Below are positions 1-8,121 of a DNA stretch of 64,000 bases, piece after piece. The notes beneath the pieces were generated by a model that did not search any database, was not told where the DNA came from, and saw nothing but the letters and a program-made list of their open reading frames with translations. Each line of letters starts with the position of its first letter. The stretch's first letter is position 1. Position numbers and translations under genes: made by a program. Where the stretch lies: NCBI GenBank assembly GCA_046704385.1, contig JBJKSB010000036.1, positions 1 to 64,000 of the forward strand. Direction: 5' to 3'. This DNA comes from GH45 sp046704385. Lineage in GTDB: Bacteria; Bacteroidota; Bacteroidia; Bacteroidales; SZUA-534.

Positions 1-122
1 ACACTATTGTAACTGCTTTATTGTTAAGTATTTTACGTAAATTTTCTTTCTGAAATTAATTAAATTTTGATTTCATCAAGCTTCGTTTTATCTTTATCTA
101 AATCTAAAATTTAACCAAGTTT

Positions 123-926
123 GTGAAACCAATTTTCCGGAATTTAGTTATCACTTTTCTGATACATGCTTCATTTATGAGTTTTGCTCAAAATGGAAGT
201 TTTACCGGTATTGGAAATGCTTCGGTAATGCTGTACGATTTCTGGGCCTTGTACAATAACCAGGCTGGGTTGGCTGATATTGAATCGCCTGAGATTGGCG
301 TTAGTTACGAAAATAATTATTTTTTATGGCAAACCGGCAAACAATCAATTGGTGCCGTATTGCCCACAAAATCCGGAAATTTTGCCATTAATGGTTACCG
401 TTTTGGATACTCTGATTATTCCGAAAATAATTTTGGTTTAGGCTATGCCCGAAATTTAGGACAATTCATTTCGACAGCTGTCCATTTTAATTATTTATAC
501 TTTTCACAATCACGAAATTATGGTTATAAAGGTACCTTTATTTTTCAGTTGGGTTTAATTGCCAAACCGGTTGAAAAGCTTTACATCGGTGTTCATGTTT
601 ACAATCCCGGAAGGGTAAAGCTGGAGGATTATGCCGACAAACGCGTACCAACCATTTTCAGATTAGGAATGGGTTATTATTTCGGCGAACAGGTTCTGGT
701 GACTGCTGAATCAGAAAAAGATGTTGACCAGCCTATCCGGTTTAAGTCCGGTATTCAGTACGAAATTATTGACCATCTTTTTGTGCGTACCGGCTTTTTA
801 ACAAACCCGAACCAGTTTAGCCTGGGTTTGGGTTATACCTTAAATCATTTAACTACCGATGTCGCCATAACCACGCATCAATCGCTGCCTTTATCCTCTC
901 AAATTTCATTTAAATACAGCTTTTAA
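123..926 (+). CDS. PorV/PorQ-like outer-membrane beta-barrel protein
   Basis: Predicted outer-membrane barrel of 267 aa. The start is GTG; no in-frame ATG gives a better signal peptide. Residues 1-22 form a signal peptide ending MSFAQ. The mature N-terminus (GIGNASVMLYDFWALYNNQAGLA region, residues about 29-51) follows the pattern seen at the start of PorV/PorQ-type proteins: small residues, an acidic/aromatic stretch, then an N-x-AGLA motif. The rest is alternating aromatic beta-strand sequence ending in Phe (KYSF), typical of barrel assembly substrates. It lies 5 nt before the metallopeptidase gene, so the two are probably co-transcribed. PorV members shuttle or anchor T9SS cargo; that role is only possible here. 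Another barrel of unknown function is equally likely. Confidence 0.75.
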   Translation: MKPIFRNLVITFLIHASFMSFAQNGSFTGIGNASVMLYDFWALYNNQAGLADIESPEIGVSYENNYFLWQTGKQSIGAVLPTKSGNFAINGYRFGYSDYSENNFGLGYARNLGQFISTAVHFNYLYFSQSRNYGYKGTFIFQLGLIAKPVEKLYIGVHVYNPGRVKLEDYADKRVPTIFRLGMGYYFGEQVLVTAESEKDVDQPIRFKSGIQYEIIDHLFVRTGFLTNPNQFSLGLGYTLNHLTTDVAITTHQSLPLSSQISFKYSF

Positions 927-931
927 TCCCA

Positions 932-1807
932 ATGGAATACATTGATAAAACTGCCCACTTTTTAAAACTCATTGTTGTTCTAACGCTGAACCAACTGGTT
1001 GCCGTATTTGGTGTTTTGTTTGTGTTTGGTTTACTGCTTTACCTACTGGCCCGCTTTACCCGGGTAACCTTTGTAAAAAGCCTGGGACAAAAAGCTGATG
1101 TTTATTTTACGGGTTGGATTGGTACCCCTGTCCATGAATTAGGACATGCTATTTTTTGTATCCCATTTGGTCATCGCATTACTGAAATTAAATTGTTTAG
1201 CCCAAATGCAAAAAACGGAAGTTTGGGATATGTAAATCACTCTTATAAACCACACAACATCTGGCATAACATAGGTAATTTTTTTATCGGTCTGGGACCC
1301 ATAATCTTTGGCTCTGTTGTTATGTTTTTTCTGATAAAATACCTTATTCCCGATAATTCAATAGTATTAAAATTAATATCGTCAAAACAGGTTTTGGTTG
1401 GTGGCACAGACCTGACGAAAGTGGTTAATTCCATTTTAGAAACTGCCGGTCAGTTTATGTCAGGTCTGTTTTCAAATCAAAACATTAACAGCTGGCAATT
1501 CTGGGTTTTCATTTATTTAAGTTTGAGCATCTCGACGCATATGGAGTTAAGCCCTTCAGATATCAGAAGCATGTTAACAGGGCTGATTGCCATTATTGTA
1601 TTGCTCCTTATAATAAATACCATCGGATTAATCTTTAATCTTGATATTTCAAAAAATATCGGACTGATAAGTAGCTATACTATTTTGAGCATCGGGCTTT
1701 TTACTTTTATCACGGTTTGCTCTACCCTGTTTTTCGTAGGTTCATTTTTAATACTGAATATTTTTTCAATTATAAGGTTCAGGAAATTTTTTCATCCATT
1801 TGGATAG
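932..1807 (+). CDS. Membrane metallopeptidase-like protein with HELGH motif (M50-like)
   Basis: Integral membrane protein of 291 aa. A hydrophobic segment at residues 13-40 is followed by the zinc-protease motif HELGH at 68-72 in the context TPVHELGHAIFCIPFGH, then several further membrane segments (about 115-135, 185-200, 213-235, 245-280). HExxH at the membrane face with a downstream hydrophobic core resembles M50/site-2-type proteases. I cannot identify the third zinc ligand; the NPDG-like motif of classical S2P enzymes is not obvious. It sits 5 nt after the barrel gene and 6 nt before the HhH/barrel gene, an operon-like arrangement. It may process or insert one of its neighbours; this is inference. 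Confidence 0.7.
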   Translation: MEYIDKTAHFLKLIVVLTLNQLVAVFGVLFVFGLLLYLLARFTRVTFVKSLGQKADVYFTGWIGTPVHELGHAIFCIPFGHRITEIKLFSPNAKNGSLGYVNHSYKPHNIWHNIGNFFIGLGPIIFGSVVMFFLIKYLIPDNSIVLKLISSKQVLVGGTDLTKVVNSILETAGQFMSGLFSNQNINSWQFWVFIYLSLSISTHMELSPSDIRSMLTGLIAIIVLLLIINTIGLIFNLDISKNIGLISSYTILSIGLFTFITVCSTLFFVGSFLILNIFSIIRFRKFFHPFG

Positions 1808-1813
1808 TGACTT

Positions 1814-3943
1814 ATGAATAAACACCGGCGTACAATATCAAGAAGATTTTTTATAAAAATTTGTCCCTCAAAGGCTCCGGGGTTTATTATTGCAGTATTC
1901 ATTCTTTTCGGTAACAGTACATTTAGCCAGGTAACCCGCACCGATCCCGGCGTAATTGAAGATTTAATCGAAGATATTGCCCAACAAAATGAAGCTGAGG
2001 CTGATTATAATCAAATTGCCGATGATTTATATTATTATCTGGAACACCCTTTAAATTTGAACGAGGCCAATACCGATGATCTTGAAAAACTATGGCTTTT
2101 GAATGATTTCCAGGTAAAAAGCCTGTTGGATTATATCCATAAAAACGGTGGCATGACCAGCCTTTATGAATTACAATTGGTAGAAGGCCTGAATTATAAT
2201 ACTATCCGTCAACTTTTACCATTTGTAAGTTTGGCACCTATTCAACAACAGAAAAAGGTAAGCTTGAAAAAACAATTGGATTTCGGAAATAACACGCTGA
2301 TTAGCCGGGTTTCATCAGTAGTTGAACAGCAAAACGGATATTATCCTGTTTCTGATTCTATAAGACAGGCATCGCCTAACAATTATTACCTTGGAAATAC
2401 ATTGCACATTTACACCCGGTATGCCTTTAATTACAAGAAGAAACTACAATGGGGATTTACGGCCGAAAAAGACCCGGGTGAATCCATGTTTGATAAAAAC
2501 CAGCCTTATGGATTTGATTTTTACTCAGCCCATTTGCAAATCAGTGATTTAGAATTTCTAAAAACCTTTGTAATCGGCGATTTTAAAGCACAGTTTGGTC
2601 AGGGACTGGTATTGGGATCAAATTCGGGATTGGCAACTTCATCCAACATTATGGGCATCAGGAAAAGAGGCCAGGGAATTAACCGATACAGTTCAACCGA
2701 CGAAAATGGTTTTTTCAGGGGAAGTGGCTTAATGGTTGGTTTGAAAGGCGTAACACTTTCAGTATTTGGCTCTGTTAAAAATATTGATGCCAACTTAATA
2801 ATTAATGATTCTCTCAATGAAAAATACTTCAGTTCATTCCAGGTATCAGGAATACATGGTACTCCTGGGCAGGCAGAAGATAAGGATGCCGTAAAAGAAA
2901 CAGTTTACGGTGCCAACCTCAACTGGCAGTACCGGAATTTCAGAATAGGAACGTCAGGTTTACATTATGGATTTAACCAACCCTATAAACCTGAAGATAG
3001 CCCTGAAAATTCATTCAAATTCAAGGGTTCAGCCAATAGCAATGCCAGTGCCGACATGGAATTGCGGTTTAAAGCCCTGCATATATTCAGTGAGGCCGCT
3101 ATGAGTGAAAATGGCGGAAAAGCATTGTTGGCAGGAGCTCTTATGGAATTAACATCGCAGGTGCGAACATCAGTATTATACCATAATTATGCGAAAGATT
3201 ACCAGGCCTTGTACAGCAATGCATTTGCCAAAGGAAGCAGCATCCAAAATGAACAGGGCTTTTACCTGGGTTGCGAGATGAACCCGGTTAAATACTGGAA
3301 AATTTCAGCTTATTATGACTTTTACCAGTTTCCGTTTATCACCAGTTCGGCCGATTCACCTTCGAAAGGAAATGAATATTTGGTTCAGGCTGATTATACT
3401 GCATCAGAAAATCTGAATATGTATTTTCGTTTTAAACAGGCAGTTAAAGAACAAAATACCGATATCGGAACAGATGGAATTGCCAAACTGGCTGAGGCAA
3501 AAAAAACCAATTTTCGCTATCAATTTGCTTACTCACCCTATGAAAAATGGGAATTAAAAAGCCGGATTGAGGCAAGCAGCTACAATAAACCCGGAGAAGA
3601 TTCTGATATCGGGTTCCTTATTGCTCAGGATATTATTTATAAACCGGCCGATAAGAAACTGGCAGCATACCTTCGATACGCCGTTTTTGATGCTAAAACC
3701 TGGGACACGCGGTTTTATATCTATGAAAATGATGTACTCTATGGCTATTCGGTACCAGTCCTTTACAATAAAGGAACCCGAATGTACCTTTTAATCCATT
3801 ATCAATTAACTGAAAAGCTGGATTTTTGGATTAAAGCAGCACAAACCTGGTATGCCGATACCCAAGCTATTGGCTCAGGTTTAAATCAAATAAACGGTAA
3901 TACAAAATCGGAAGTGAAATTCCAGGTGCGTTTTAAATTCTGA
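1814..3943 (+). CDS. Helix-hairpin-helix plus outer-membrane beta-barrel protein
   Basis: Protein of 709 aa. The N-terminal leader is long and basic (about residues 1-25, including SRRFFIK) before a hydrophobic core ending NSTFSQ near residue 38. Residues about 75-140 carry two helix-hairpin-helix-like units (LNLNEANTDDLEKLWLLND and the YELQLVEGLNYNTI region), like the ComEA/PulK fold that binds DNA without sequence specificity. The remaining about 550 residues are amphipathic beta-strands ending KFQVRFKF, consistent with an outer-membrane barrel. An HhH unit joined to a barrel is odd, because HhH units usually bind DNA or act in secretion complexes. It is the last gene of a three-gene set. 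Function unknown; DNA binding at the surface or a structural role are both open. Confidence 0.7.
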   Translation: MNKHRRTISRRFFIKICPSKAPGFIIAVFILFGNSTFSQVTRTDPGVIEDLIEDIAQQNEAEADYNQIADDLYYYLEHPLNLNEANTDDLEKLWLLNDFQVKSLLDYIHKNGGMTSLYELQLVEGLNYNTIRQLLPFVSLAPIQQQKKVSLKKQLDFGNNTLISRVSSVVEQQNGYYPVSDSIRQASPNNYYLGNTLHIYTRYAFNYKKKLQWGFTAEKDPGESMFDKNQPYGFDFYSAHLQISDLEFLKTFVIGDFKAQFGQGLVLGSNSGLATSSNIMGIRKRGQGINRYSSTDENGFFRGSGLMVGLKGVTLSVFGSVKNIDANLIINDSLNEKYFSSFQVSGIHGTPGQAEDKDAVKETVYGANLNWQYRNFRIGTSGLHYGFNQPYKPEDSPENSFKFKGSANSNASADMELRFKALHIFSEAAMSENGGKALLAGALMELTSQVRTSVLYHNYAKDYQALYSNAFAKGSSIQNEQGFYLGCEMNPVKYWKISAYYDFYQFPFITSSADSPSKGNEYLVQADYTASENLNMYFRFKQAVKEQNTDIGTDGIAKLAEAKKTNFRYQFAYSPYEKWELKSRIEASSYNKPGEDSDIGFLIAQDIIYKPADKKLAAYLRYAVFDAKTWDTRFYIYENDVLYGYSVPVLYNKGTRMYLLIHYQLTEKLDFWIKAAQTWYADTQAIGSGLNQINGNTKSEVKFQVRFKF

Positions 3944-4060
3944 TTAAATACAATAAAATTTTGAATTTTGATATGCTTGCCATTAACTTATAACATATTA
4001 ATAGTTATTAATATTATTTATTCGTATTTATTAATATTTTAATACTTAAAATCAATAAAA

Positions 4061-4135
4061 ATGGATAATTGGCTGTTTTTAACAGAGCAGGAAATTTTAG
4101 TAGAAATCGGGAAAAGGCTTAAAAAAATAAAATAA
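4061..4135 (+). pseudogene. Truncated XRE/HipB-like antitoxin N-terminus
   Basis: A 24-codon reading frame (MDNWLFLTEQEILVEIGKRL then KKIK, stop). It matches the first helix region of Bacteroidota XRE-type antitoxins, which typically begin with an ILxEIGxRLKxIR pattern before the helix-turn-helix. The frame stops exactly where the helix-turn-helix should begin. The next frame, 2 nt downstream, looks like the start of HipA, so the pair is best read as a deleted hipBA operon. It is too short to be a functional repressor. Confidence 0.55.
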
Positions 4136-4137
4136 CC

Positions 4138-4233
4138 ATGATAGCAGAAGTAATATTGCACGGTAAATTATTAGGAACCACCGAATGGAATTCCAATAAA
4201 AAAAGTGCTGCTTTTCAATATTTTCCATTTTAA
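4138..4233 (+). pseudogene. Truncated HipA-like kinase N-terminus
   Basis: A 31-codon frame beginning MIAEVILHGKLLGTTEW and ending AAFQYFPF before a stop. HipA proteins start with a short beta-rich segment of the form AEVxLxGxxxGxxxW followed by AxFxYxPxF; this frame follows that pattern throughout and then ends, about 400 residues short of a complete HipA kinase. Its position 2 nt after the HipB-like fragment supports decay of a HipBA system. I see no downstream remnant before the sensor kinase at 4302. Confidence 0.55.
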
Positions 4234-4301
4234 GTTGTTAATTGTCCATTTCAACCAGAATATTATGAAATAATTAGCTGGTAGTACTTACTTTTGTAAT
4301 A

Positions 4302-5432
4302 ATGAATACTGTAATTCCAATAAAAAAACTATTCCGTGTAGCTGTTTATACATCTATTACCATTGGTTTAATAACCATGGGGCCGGTTTATGTATTTAGC
4401 ACCATAATAGGCAACATAAACTCTAACAGCGTAGTTTTAATTAAACTGCTAAGTTCAACGGTTACAGGAATCAGTTTTTTTGTCTTTTTTATCTGGCTGA
4501 TTAATATTGCCCTTTTGTATTACCAGAAAAAAAGAACAACATTAACTAACAATATCAGGTATATAGGGAGTTATCTCGTTTGTTTATTGCTGTTGCTGTC
4601 GATACGATTAATAAACAATCCTATCTTGAATGATCCGGAAAAAGTGCAGAGAATTCTAAACTGGAAAATAAAAGAATTTGGTATTCAACCTGTTAACTTT
4701 GATTATTTACAATATACTTCCTGGCTATTTTTAATTCTGATCATGATTTTCGTTTTAGGTTCAATCAATACGATAGTTCTTATAATCCAGGAATTAGTGC
4801 TGTTGCTGGAGAATAAAACAAAAATAGAATCGGAAAATATAAGGTTGAAAATTAAAAACATTGAGGCTGCCAATCAAAAACTCAAACAACAATTACAGCC
4901 TCATTTTTTGTTCAATTCCCTGAATGTATTGAAAACATTAATCAAAAAACAACCCGTTAATGCCGAAGCTTATCTTATACGTCTTTCTGATTTTTTAAGA
5001 GCTTCGGTTTCATTCGACAACGCTAATACTGTAAAGTTTAAAGATGAACTGAAACTGAGCCTGGATTATATTGAAATGCAAAAAATACGATTTAAAGATG
5101 CAATTCATTTCGATATCGCAATCCCGGAAGAAGAACAACAAGGTATTTTACCTATATTTTCAATCCAGTTACTCCTTGAAAATGCCATTAAGCACAACGC
5201 ATTTACCATTGAATCGCCTTTATTTATTAAATTAATTTATCAGGATGGATGGATTACCGTAAGCAATAATATACAGCAAAAAAATACCAATGAGCCTTCT
5301 TCAGGTATGGGGCTGACCAATCTTTCGGAGCGGTATAAAATAATATCGGGTAACGAAATTAAAATTAAATCGGATGATTCGGATTTTTCAGTAAGCATTA
5401 AAATTTTACAAGATGAAAATAGTGATCATTGA
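4302..5432 (+). CDS. LytS-type sensor histidine kinase (His_kinase family)
   Basis: Membrane sensor kinase of 376 aa. There are about four membrane segments (residues 12-38, 46-72, 85-103, 138-168), a coiled linker (170-195), and the His_kinase motif QPHFLFNSL with phospho-acceptor His201. The ATP-binding part has the N-box LLENAIKHNAF and a GMGLTNLSERY G-box. Such kinases pair with LytTR regulators. The 3' end overlaps the response-regulator gene by 20 nt, so the two are translationally linked. With almost no extracytoplasmic loop, it may sense a signal in the membrane or through the ABC exporter downstream, as in antimicrobial-peptide sensing modules; that role is inference. Confidence 0.92.
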   Translation: MNTVIPIKKLFRVAVYTSITIGLITMGPVYVFSTIIGNINSNSVVLIKLLSSTVTGISFFVFFIWLINIALLYYQKKRTTLTNNIRYIGSYLVCLLLLLSIRLINNPILNDPEKVQRILNWKIKEFGIQPVNFDYLQYTSWLFLILIMIFVLGSINTIVLIIQELVLLLENKTKIESENIRLKIKNIEAANQKLKQQLQPHFLFNSLNVLKTLIKKQPVNAEAYLIRLSDFLRASVSFDNANTVKFKDELKLSLDYIEMQKIRFKDAIHFDIAIPEEEQQGILPIFSIQLLLENAIKHNAFTIESPLFIKLIYQDGWITVSNNIQQKNTNEPSSGMGLTNLSERYKIISGNEIKIKSDDSDFSVSIKILQDENSDH

Positions 5433-6174
5433 AGATGAACATTTAACCGCTGAGGATCTGGCTGAAACTATATTAAAAGTAGTTCCCGATGCCCAAATTA
5501 CAGCCTTTTTGTATTCTGTAAATTCGGCAATTTCATGGTTAGGGAAAAACGAACAACCCGACCTTATTTTTAGCGATATCCAGCTTGGTGATGGATTATG
5601 TTTCGAAATTTTTAAAACAATATCTGTTAATACCCCTGTTATTTTTTGCACGGCTTACGACGAATATGCTTTAAAAGCCTTTGATGCAAACGGGATAGAC
5701 TACATATTAAAACCTTTCGACGAAAAGGCTATTGAAAAAGCTTTTCAAAAATATCTTAGGTTGAAAGATAAACTATCTGGCAATTTGGCTAATCTCGATC
5801 AAATTATTCAATTGTTTGAAAATAAAAAAAAGCAATCGAAGGGCTCAGTTCTGGTGTATAAACAAGATAAAGTACTTCCTGTCCGGTTTGATGATATCGC
5901 TGTTTTTTATATTGAAAATGAGGTAACATACCTGTTGACTTTTAATAATCATCGATATACCTTAAACCAGACTATCGAAAACATTGAAGCCATTGTACCT
6001 GATTATTTTTACAGGGTTAACAGACAATTTTTAATAAATCGCAAATCCATCAGGGAAGCTTCAAGGTATTTTGCCCGCAAACTTTCATTAAGCCTTATCA
6101 TTCCGTTTAAAGAAACCATTACCGTAAGTAAGAATAAAGTTACCGATTTCTTAAACTGGTTATCGGAAAACTAA
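5413..6174 (+). CDS. LytTR family response regulator
   Basis: Response regulator of 253 aa. The N-terminal receiver (1-120) has the acidic pair EDE at 7-9, phospho-acceptor Asp55 (LIFSD), a conserved T-A-Y after strand 4 (FCTAYDEYALKAFDA) and the KPF switch lysine. Residues about 150-250 form a LytTR DNA-binding domain (DIAVFYIENEVTYLL and the DYFYRVNRQFLINRKSI region). It overlaps the kinase gene by 20 nt and is followed by the ABC exporter genes after 122 nt, so it probably controls that transporter and perhaps its own operon. LytTR proteins usually bind pairs of direct repeats; I could not identify such sites with confidence. Confidence 0.93.
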   Translation: MKIVIIEDEHLTAEDLAETILKVVPDAQITAFLYSVNSAISWLGKNEQPDLIFSDIQLGDGLCFEIFKTISVNTPVIFCTAYDEYALKAFDANGIDYILKPFDEKAIEKAFQKYLRLKDKLSGNLANLDQIIQLFENKKKQSKGSVLVYKQDKVLPVRFDDIAVFYIENEVTYLLTFNNHRYTLNQTIENIEAIVPDYFYRVNRQFLINRKSIREASRYFARKLSLSLIIPFKETITVSKNKVTDFLNWLSEN

Positions 6175-6254
6175 ACCATCATGAGGGCCATTTCGCCTTT
6201 CATTTTGTCCATATCAGGCTCATTTCTCTTTTATTACATTTTGATTGAATGCAT

Positions 6255-6286
6255 TTTTGTTGAGTATTTTAATGAAATCAACAAAA
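6255..6286 (+). promoter_or_regulatory. Inverted repeat in the leader of the ABC exporter operon
   Basis: A perfect 9-bp inverted repeat, TTTTGTTGA at 6255-6263 and TCAACAAAA at 6278-6286, with a 14-nt spacer. It ends 10 nt before the ATG of the ATPase gene. It could be an operator for the LytTR regulator or an RNA hairpin affecting initiation. There is no T-run, so a terminator is unlikely. Confidence 0.35.
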
Positions 6287-6296
6287 TTGAAATAAA

Positions 6297-7214
6297 ATGA
6301 ATACAGTAATCAGAACCGAAAAACTAACCAAAAAATTTAAGGATGTTTTGGCTGTCTCAGAAATGTCGCTGAATGTAAATAAAGGCGAAATCTATGGTTT
6401 TTTAGGACTTAACGGTGCAGGAAAAACCACCACTATCCGTATGTTACTCGGGATGATTTCGCCGGACAAAGGTGAAGCCTTTATTAATGGTGAAAAAGTG
6501 CATGCCGGTAATACTAAATTATGGAAAGAAACCGGATACCTCGTTGAGATTCCCTATTCGTATCCCAACCTTACTGTAAAAGAAAACCTTGAAATAATCA
6601 AGAGGCTAAGATTTATAGATGACAGGACTGCCGTTGATTCCATAATGCATCAACTAAAACTGACCGAATACGCCAACCGGAAAGTCAAAAATTTATCGCT
6701 GGGTAACGCGCAACGATTGGGAATTGCCAAAGCATTAATTCACCACCCGGGCATATTGATACTTGATGAGCCGGCCAATGGACTTGACCCAGCCGGAATC
6801 TATGAAATCAGGGAGTTACTCATTGATCTGGCAAAAAACCAAGGAGTAACCATCTTTATATCAAGTCACATCCTGGATGAAATTTCACGATTTGCTACCC
6901 GTATTGGTATTATACACAATGGCGCTTTAATACAGGAATTAGATACCCGGCAACTGGAAAACCTTTGCCAGAAGCGTTTAAGGGTGAATACAAAAAATAA
7001 CAGACTGGCCATGTCTGTATTACAGCAAAACAGTATCGCGTTTGAAAATACAGCAGATAAAATGATTGAGATTAAAAATGAGAATATCATCAAACATCCC
7101 GAATCTATTGCTACGCTTCTTGTTAATAACCAAGTACCGCCTTGTTTACTAAATGTAGTAGAAGAAGATCTGGAAACCTATTTTTTAAGAACCATTAAAA
7201 CAGAAGGAGTATAA
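6297..7214 (+). CDS. ABC transporter ATP-binding protein (BcrA/antimicrobial-peptide resistance type)
   Basis: Cytoplasmic ATPase of 305 aa. Walker A is GLNGAGKTT (residues 37-45), the signature is LSLGNAQRLGIAKAL, Walker B is ILILDEPANGLDP and the switch histidine lies in SSHILDE. The signature LSLGN replaces the usual LSGGQ; this variant is common in BcrA/LanF-like ATPases. The C-terminal about 90 residues (from 220) are the extension typical of that subfamily. It is followed 3 nt later by a six-helix permease, forming a two-gene exporter. Together with the LytS/LytTR pair upstream, this suggests an inducible system against bacitracin-like or lantibiotic peptides (family knowledge plus context). 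The substrate is not known. Confidence 0.9.
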   Translation: MNTVIRTEKLTKKFKDVLAVSEMSLNVNKGEIYGFLGLNGAGKTTTIRMLLGMISPDKGEAFINGEKVHAGNTKLWKETGYLVEIPYSYPNLTVKENLEIIKRLRFIDDRTAVDSIMHQLKLTEYANRKVKNLSLGNAQRLGIAKALIHHPGILILDEPANGLDPAGIYEIRELLIDLAKNQGVTIFISSHILDEISRFATRIGIIHNGALIQELDTRQLENLCQKRLRVNTKNNRLAMSVLQQNSIAFENTADKMIEIKNENIIKHPESIATLLVNNQVPPCLLNVVEEDLETYFLRTIKTEGV

Positions 7215-7217
7215 AAA

Positions 7218-7994
7218 ATGAAAAGTATATTAATAACTCTTTGGGCAGAAAATCTGAAAGTAAGGAAATCAAAAATATTCTGGCTTTCATTTGTGTTTTT
7301 TGTATTTGTATCAATAATGATGGGATTAATTGTGTTTGTGCAACAACATCCCGAACTGGCTGAAAAAATGGGAATGATAGGCACAAAAGCCTCCTTGCTA
7401 AAATTTGGTGAACCCAACTGGAAAAATTATTTTACACTCCTGGCCCAGGGCATTGCAGGAATTGGCATTGTAGGTTTTGGATTTATTACCACCTGGGTTT
7501 TTGGCCGGGAGTTTACTGACCATACCATGAAAGATATTATTGCTTTACCTGTATCACGTACTTTCATAGTGGTATCAAAAATTATTGTTACGATAATATG
7601 GAGTGTTTTGCTAGCCCTTACCTTTTTTATTTCCGGGCTCTTTTTCGGGTTTATGGCAGGAATCACAGGATGGTCTGGTGAAATCTTTTCACAATTTGTA
7701 TCCACCTTTACCAAAATTTCATTGTTAACTATATTATTATGTACTCCTGTGGCTTTCTTTGCAAGTTATGGCCGGGGATTTTTGCTCTCAATAGGTATTA
7801 TAATCCTGACCATGATTATGGCCAATTTTACTGGATTAGTAGGATTAGGGCCCTATTTTCCATGGTCAATTCCAGGTTCCTTATGTGTCCCTCCATACCA
7901 AATAAAAGTTATAAGTTATTTAATTTTATCAGCAACAAGTTTTATAGGTCTGGCTGGAACCATGTTCTGGTGGCAATTCGCTGATCACAAATAA
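7218..7994 (+). CDS. ABC-2 type transporter permease
   Basis: Membrane permease of 258 aa with about six transmembrane helices (residues 20-40, 72-95, 112-140, 150-185, 190-215, 230-252). It has the amphipathic N-terminus and the GREF..HTMKDIIALPVSR motif characteristic of BcrB/LanE-like ABC-2 permeases. The start at 7218 is preceded by AGAAGGAG at 7202-7209, an unusually strong Shine-Dalgarno-like sequence for a Bacteroidota gene, lying inside the last codons of the ATPase gene. It partners that ATPase to form an exporter, probably for peptides. Confidence 0.9.
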   Translation: MKSILITLWAENLKVRKSKIFWLSFVFFVFVSIMMGLIVFVQQHPELAEKMGMIGTKASLLKFGEPNWKNYFTLLAQGIAGIGIVGFGFITTWVFGREFTDHTMKDIIALPVSRTFIVVSKIIVTIIWSVLLALTFFISGLFFGFMAGITGWSGEIFSQFVSTFTKISLLTILLCTPVAFFASYGRGFLLSIGIIILTMIMANFTGLVGLGPYFPWSIPGSLCVPPYQIKVISYLILSATSFIGLAGTMFWWQFADHK

Positions 7995-8121
7995 ACAAAA
8001 ACGGTTTCTTAATTATTCGTCCGGTTCTACGCCTTTTTTGTTAAGAATTCACAAAAAAATCAATACACAAAGCGTTTACAAATCAATTATATAAATTTGT
8101 ACAATCGCAATTTGGATCAGG

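Larger units (their letters stand above)
3944..4301. other. AT-rich gap with toxin-antitoxin remnants and sensor-kinase promoter region
   Basis: No full-length gene. It holds the two short hip-like remnants annotated separately (4061-4135 and 4138-4233). A TACTTTTG box at 4289-4296 matches the Bacteroidota -7 promoter consensus, but I see no convincing TTTG -33 box, and the kinase ATG follows only 5 nt later. Confidence 0.5.
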
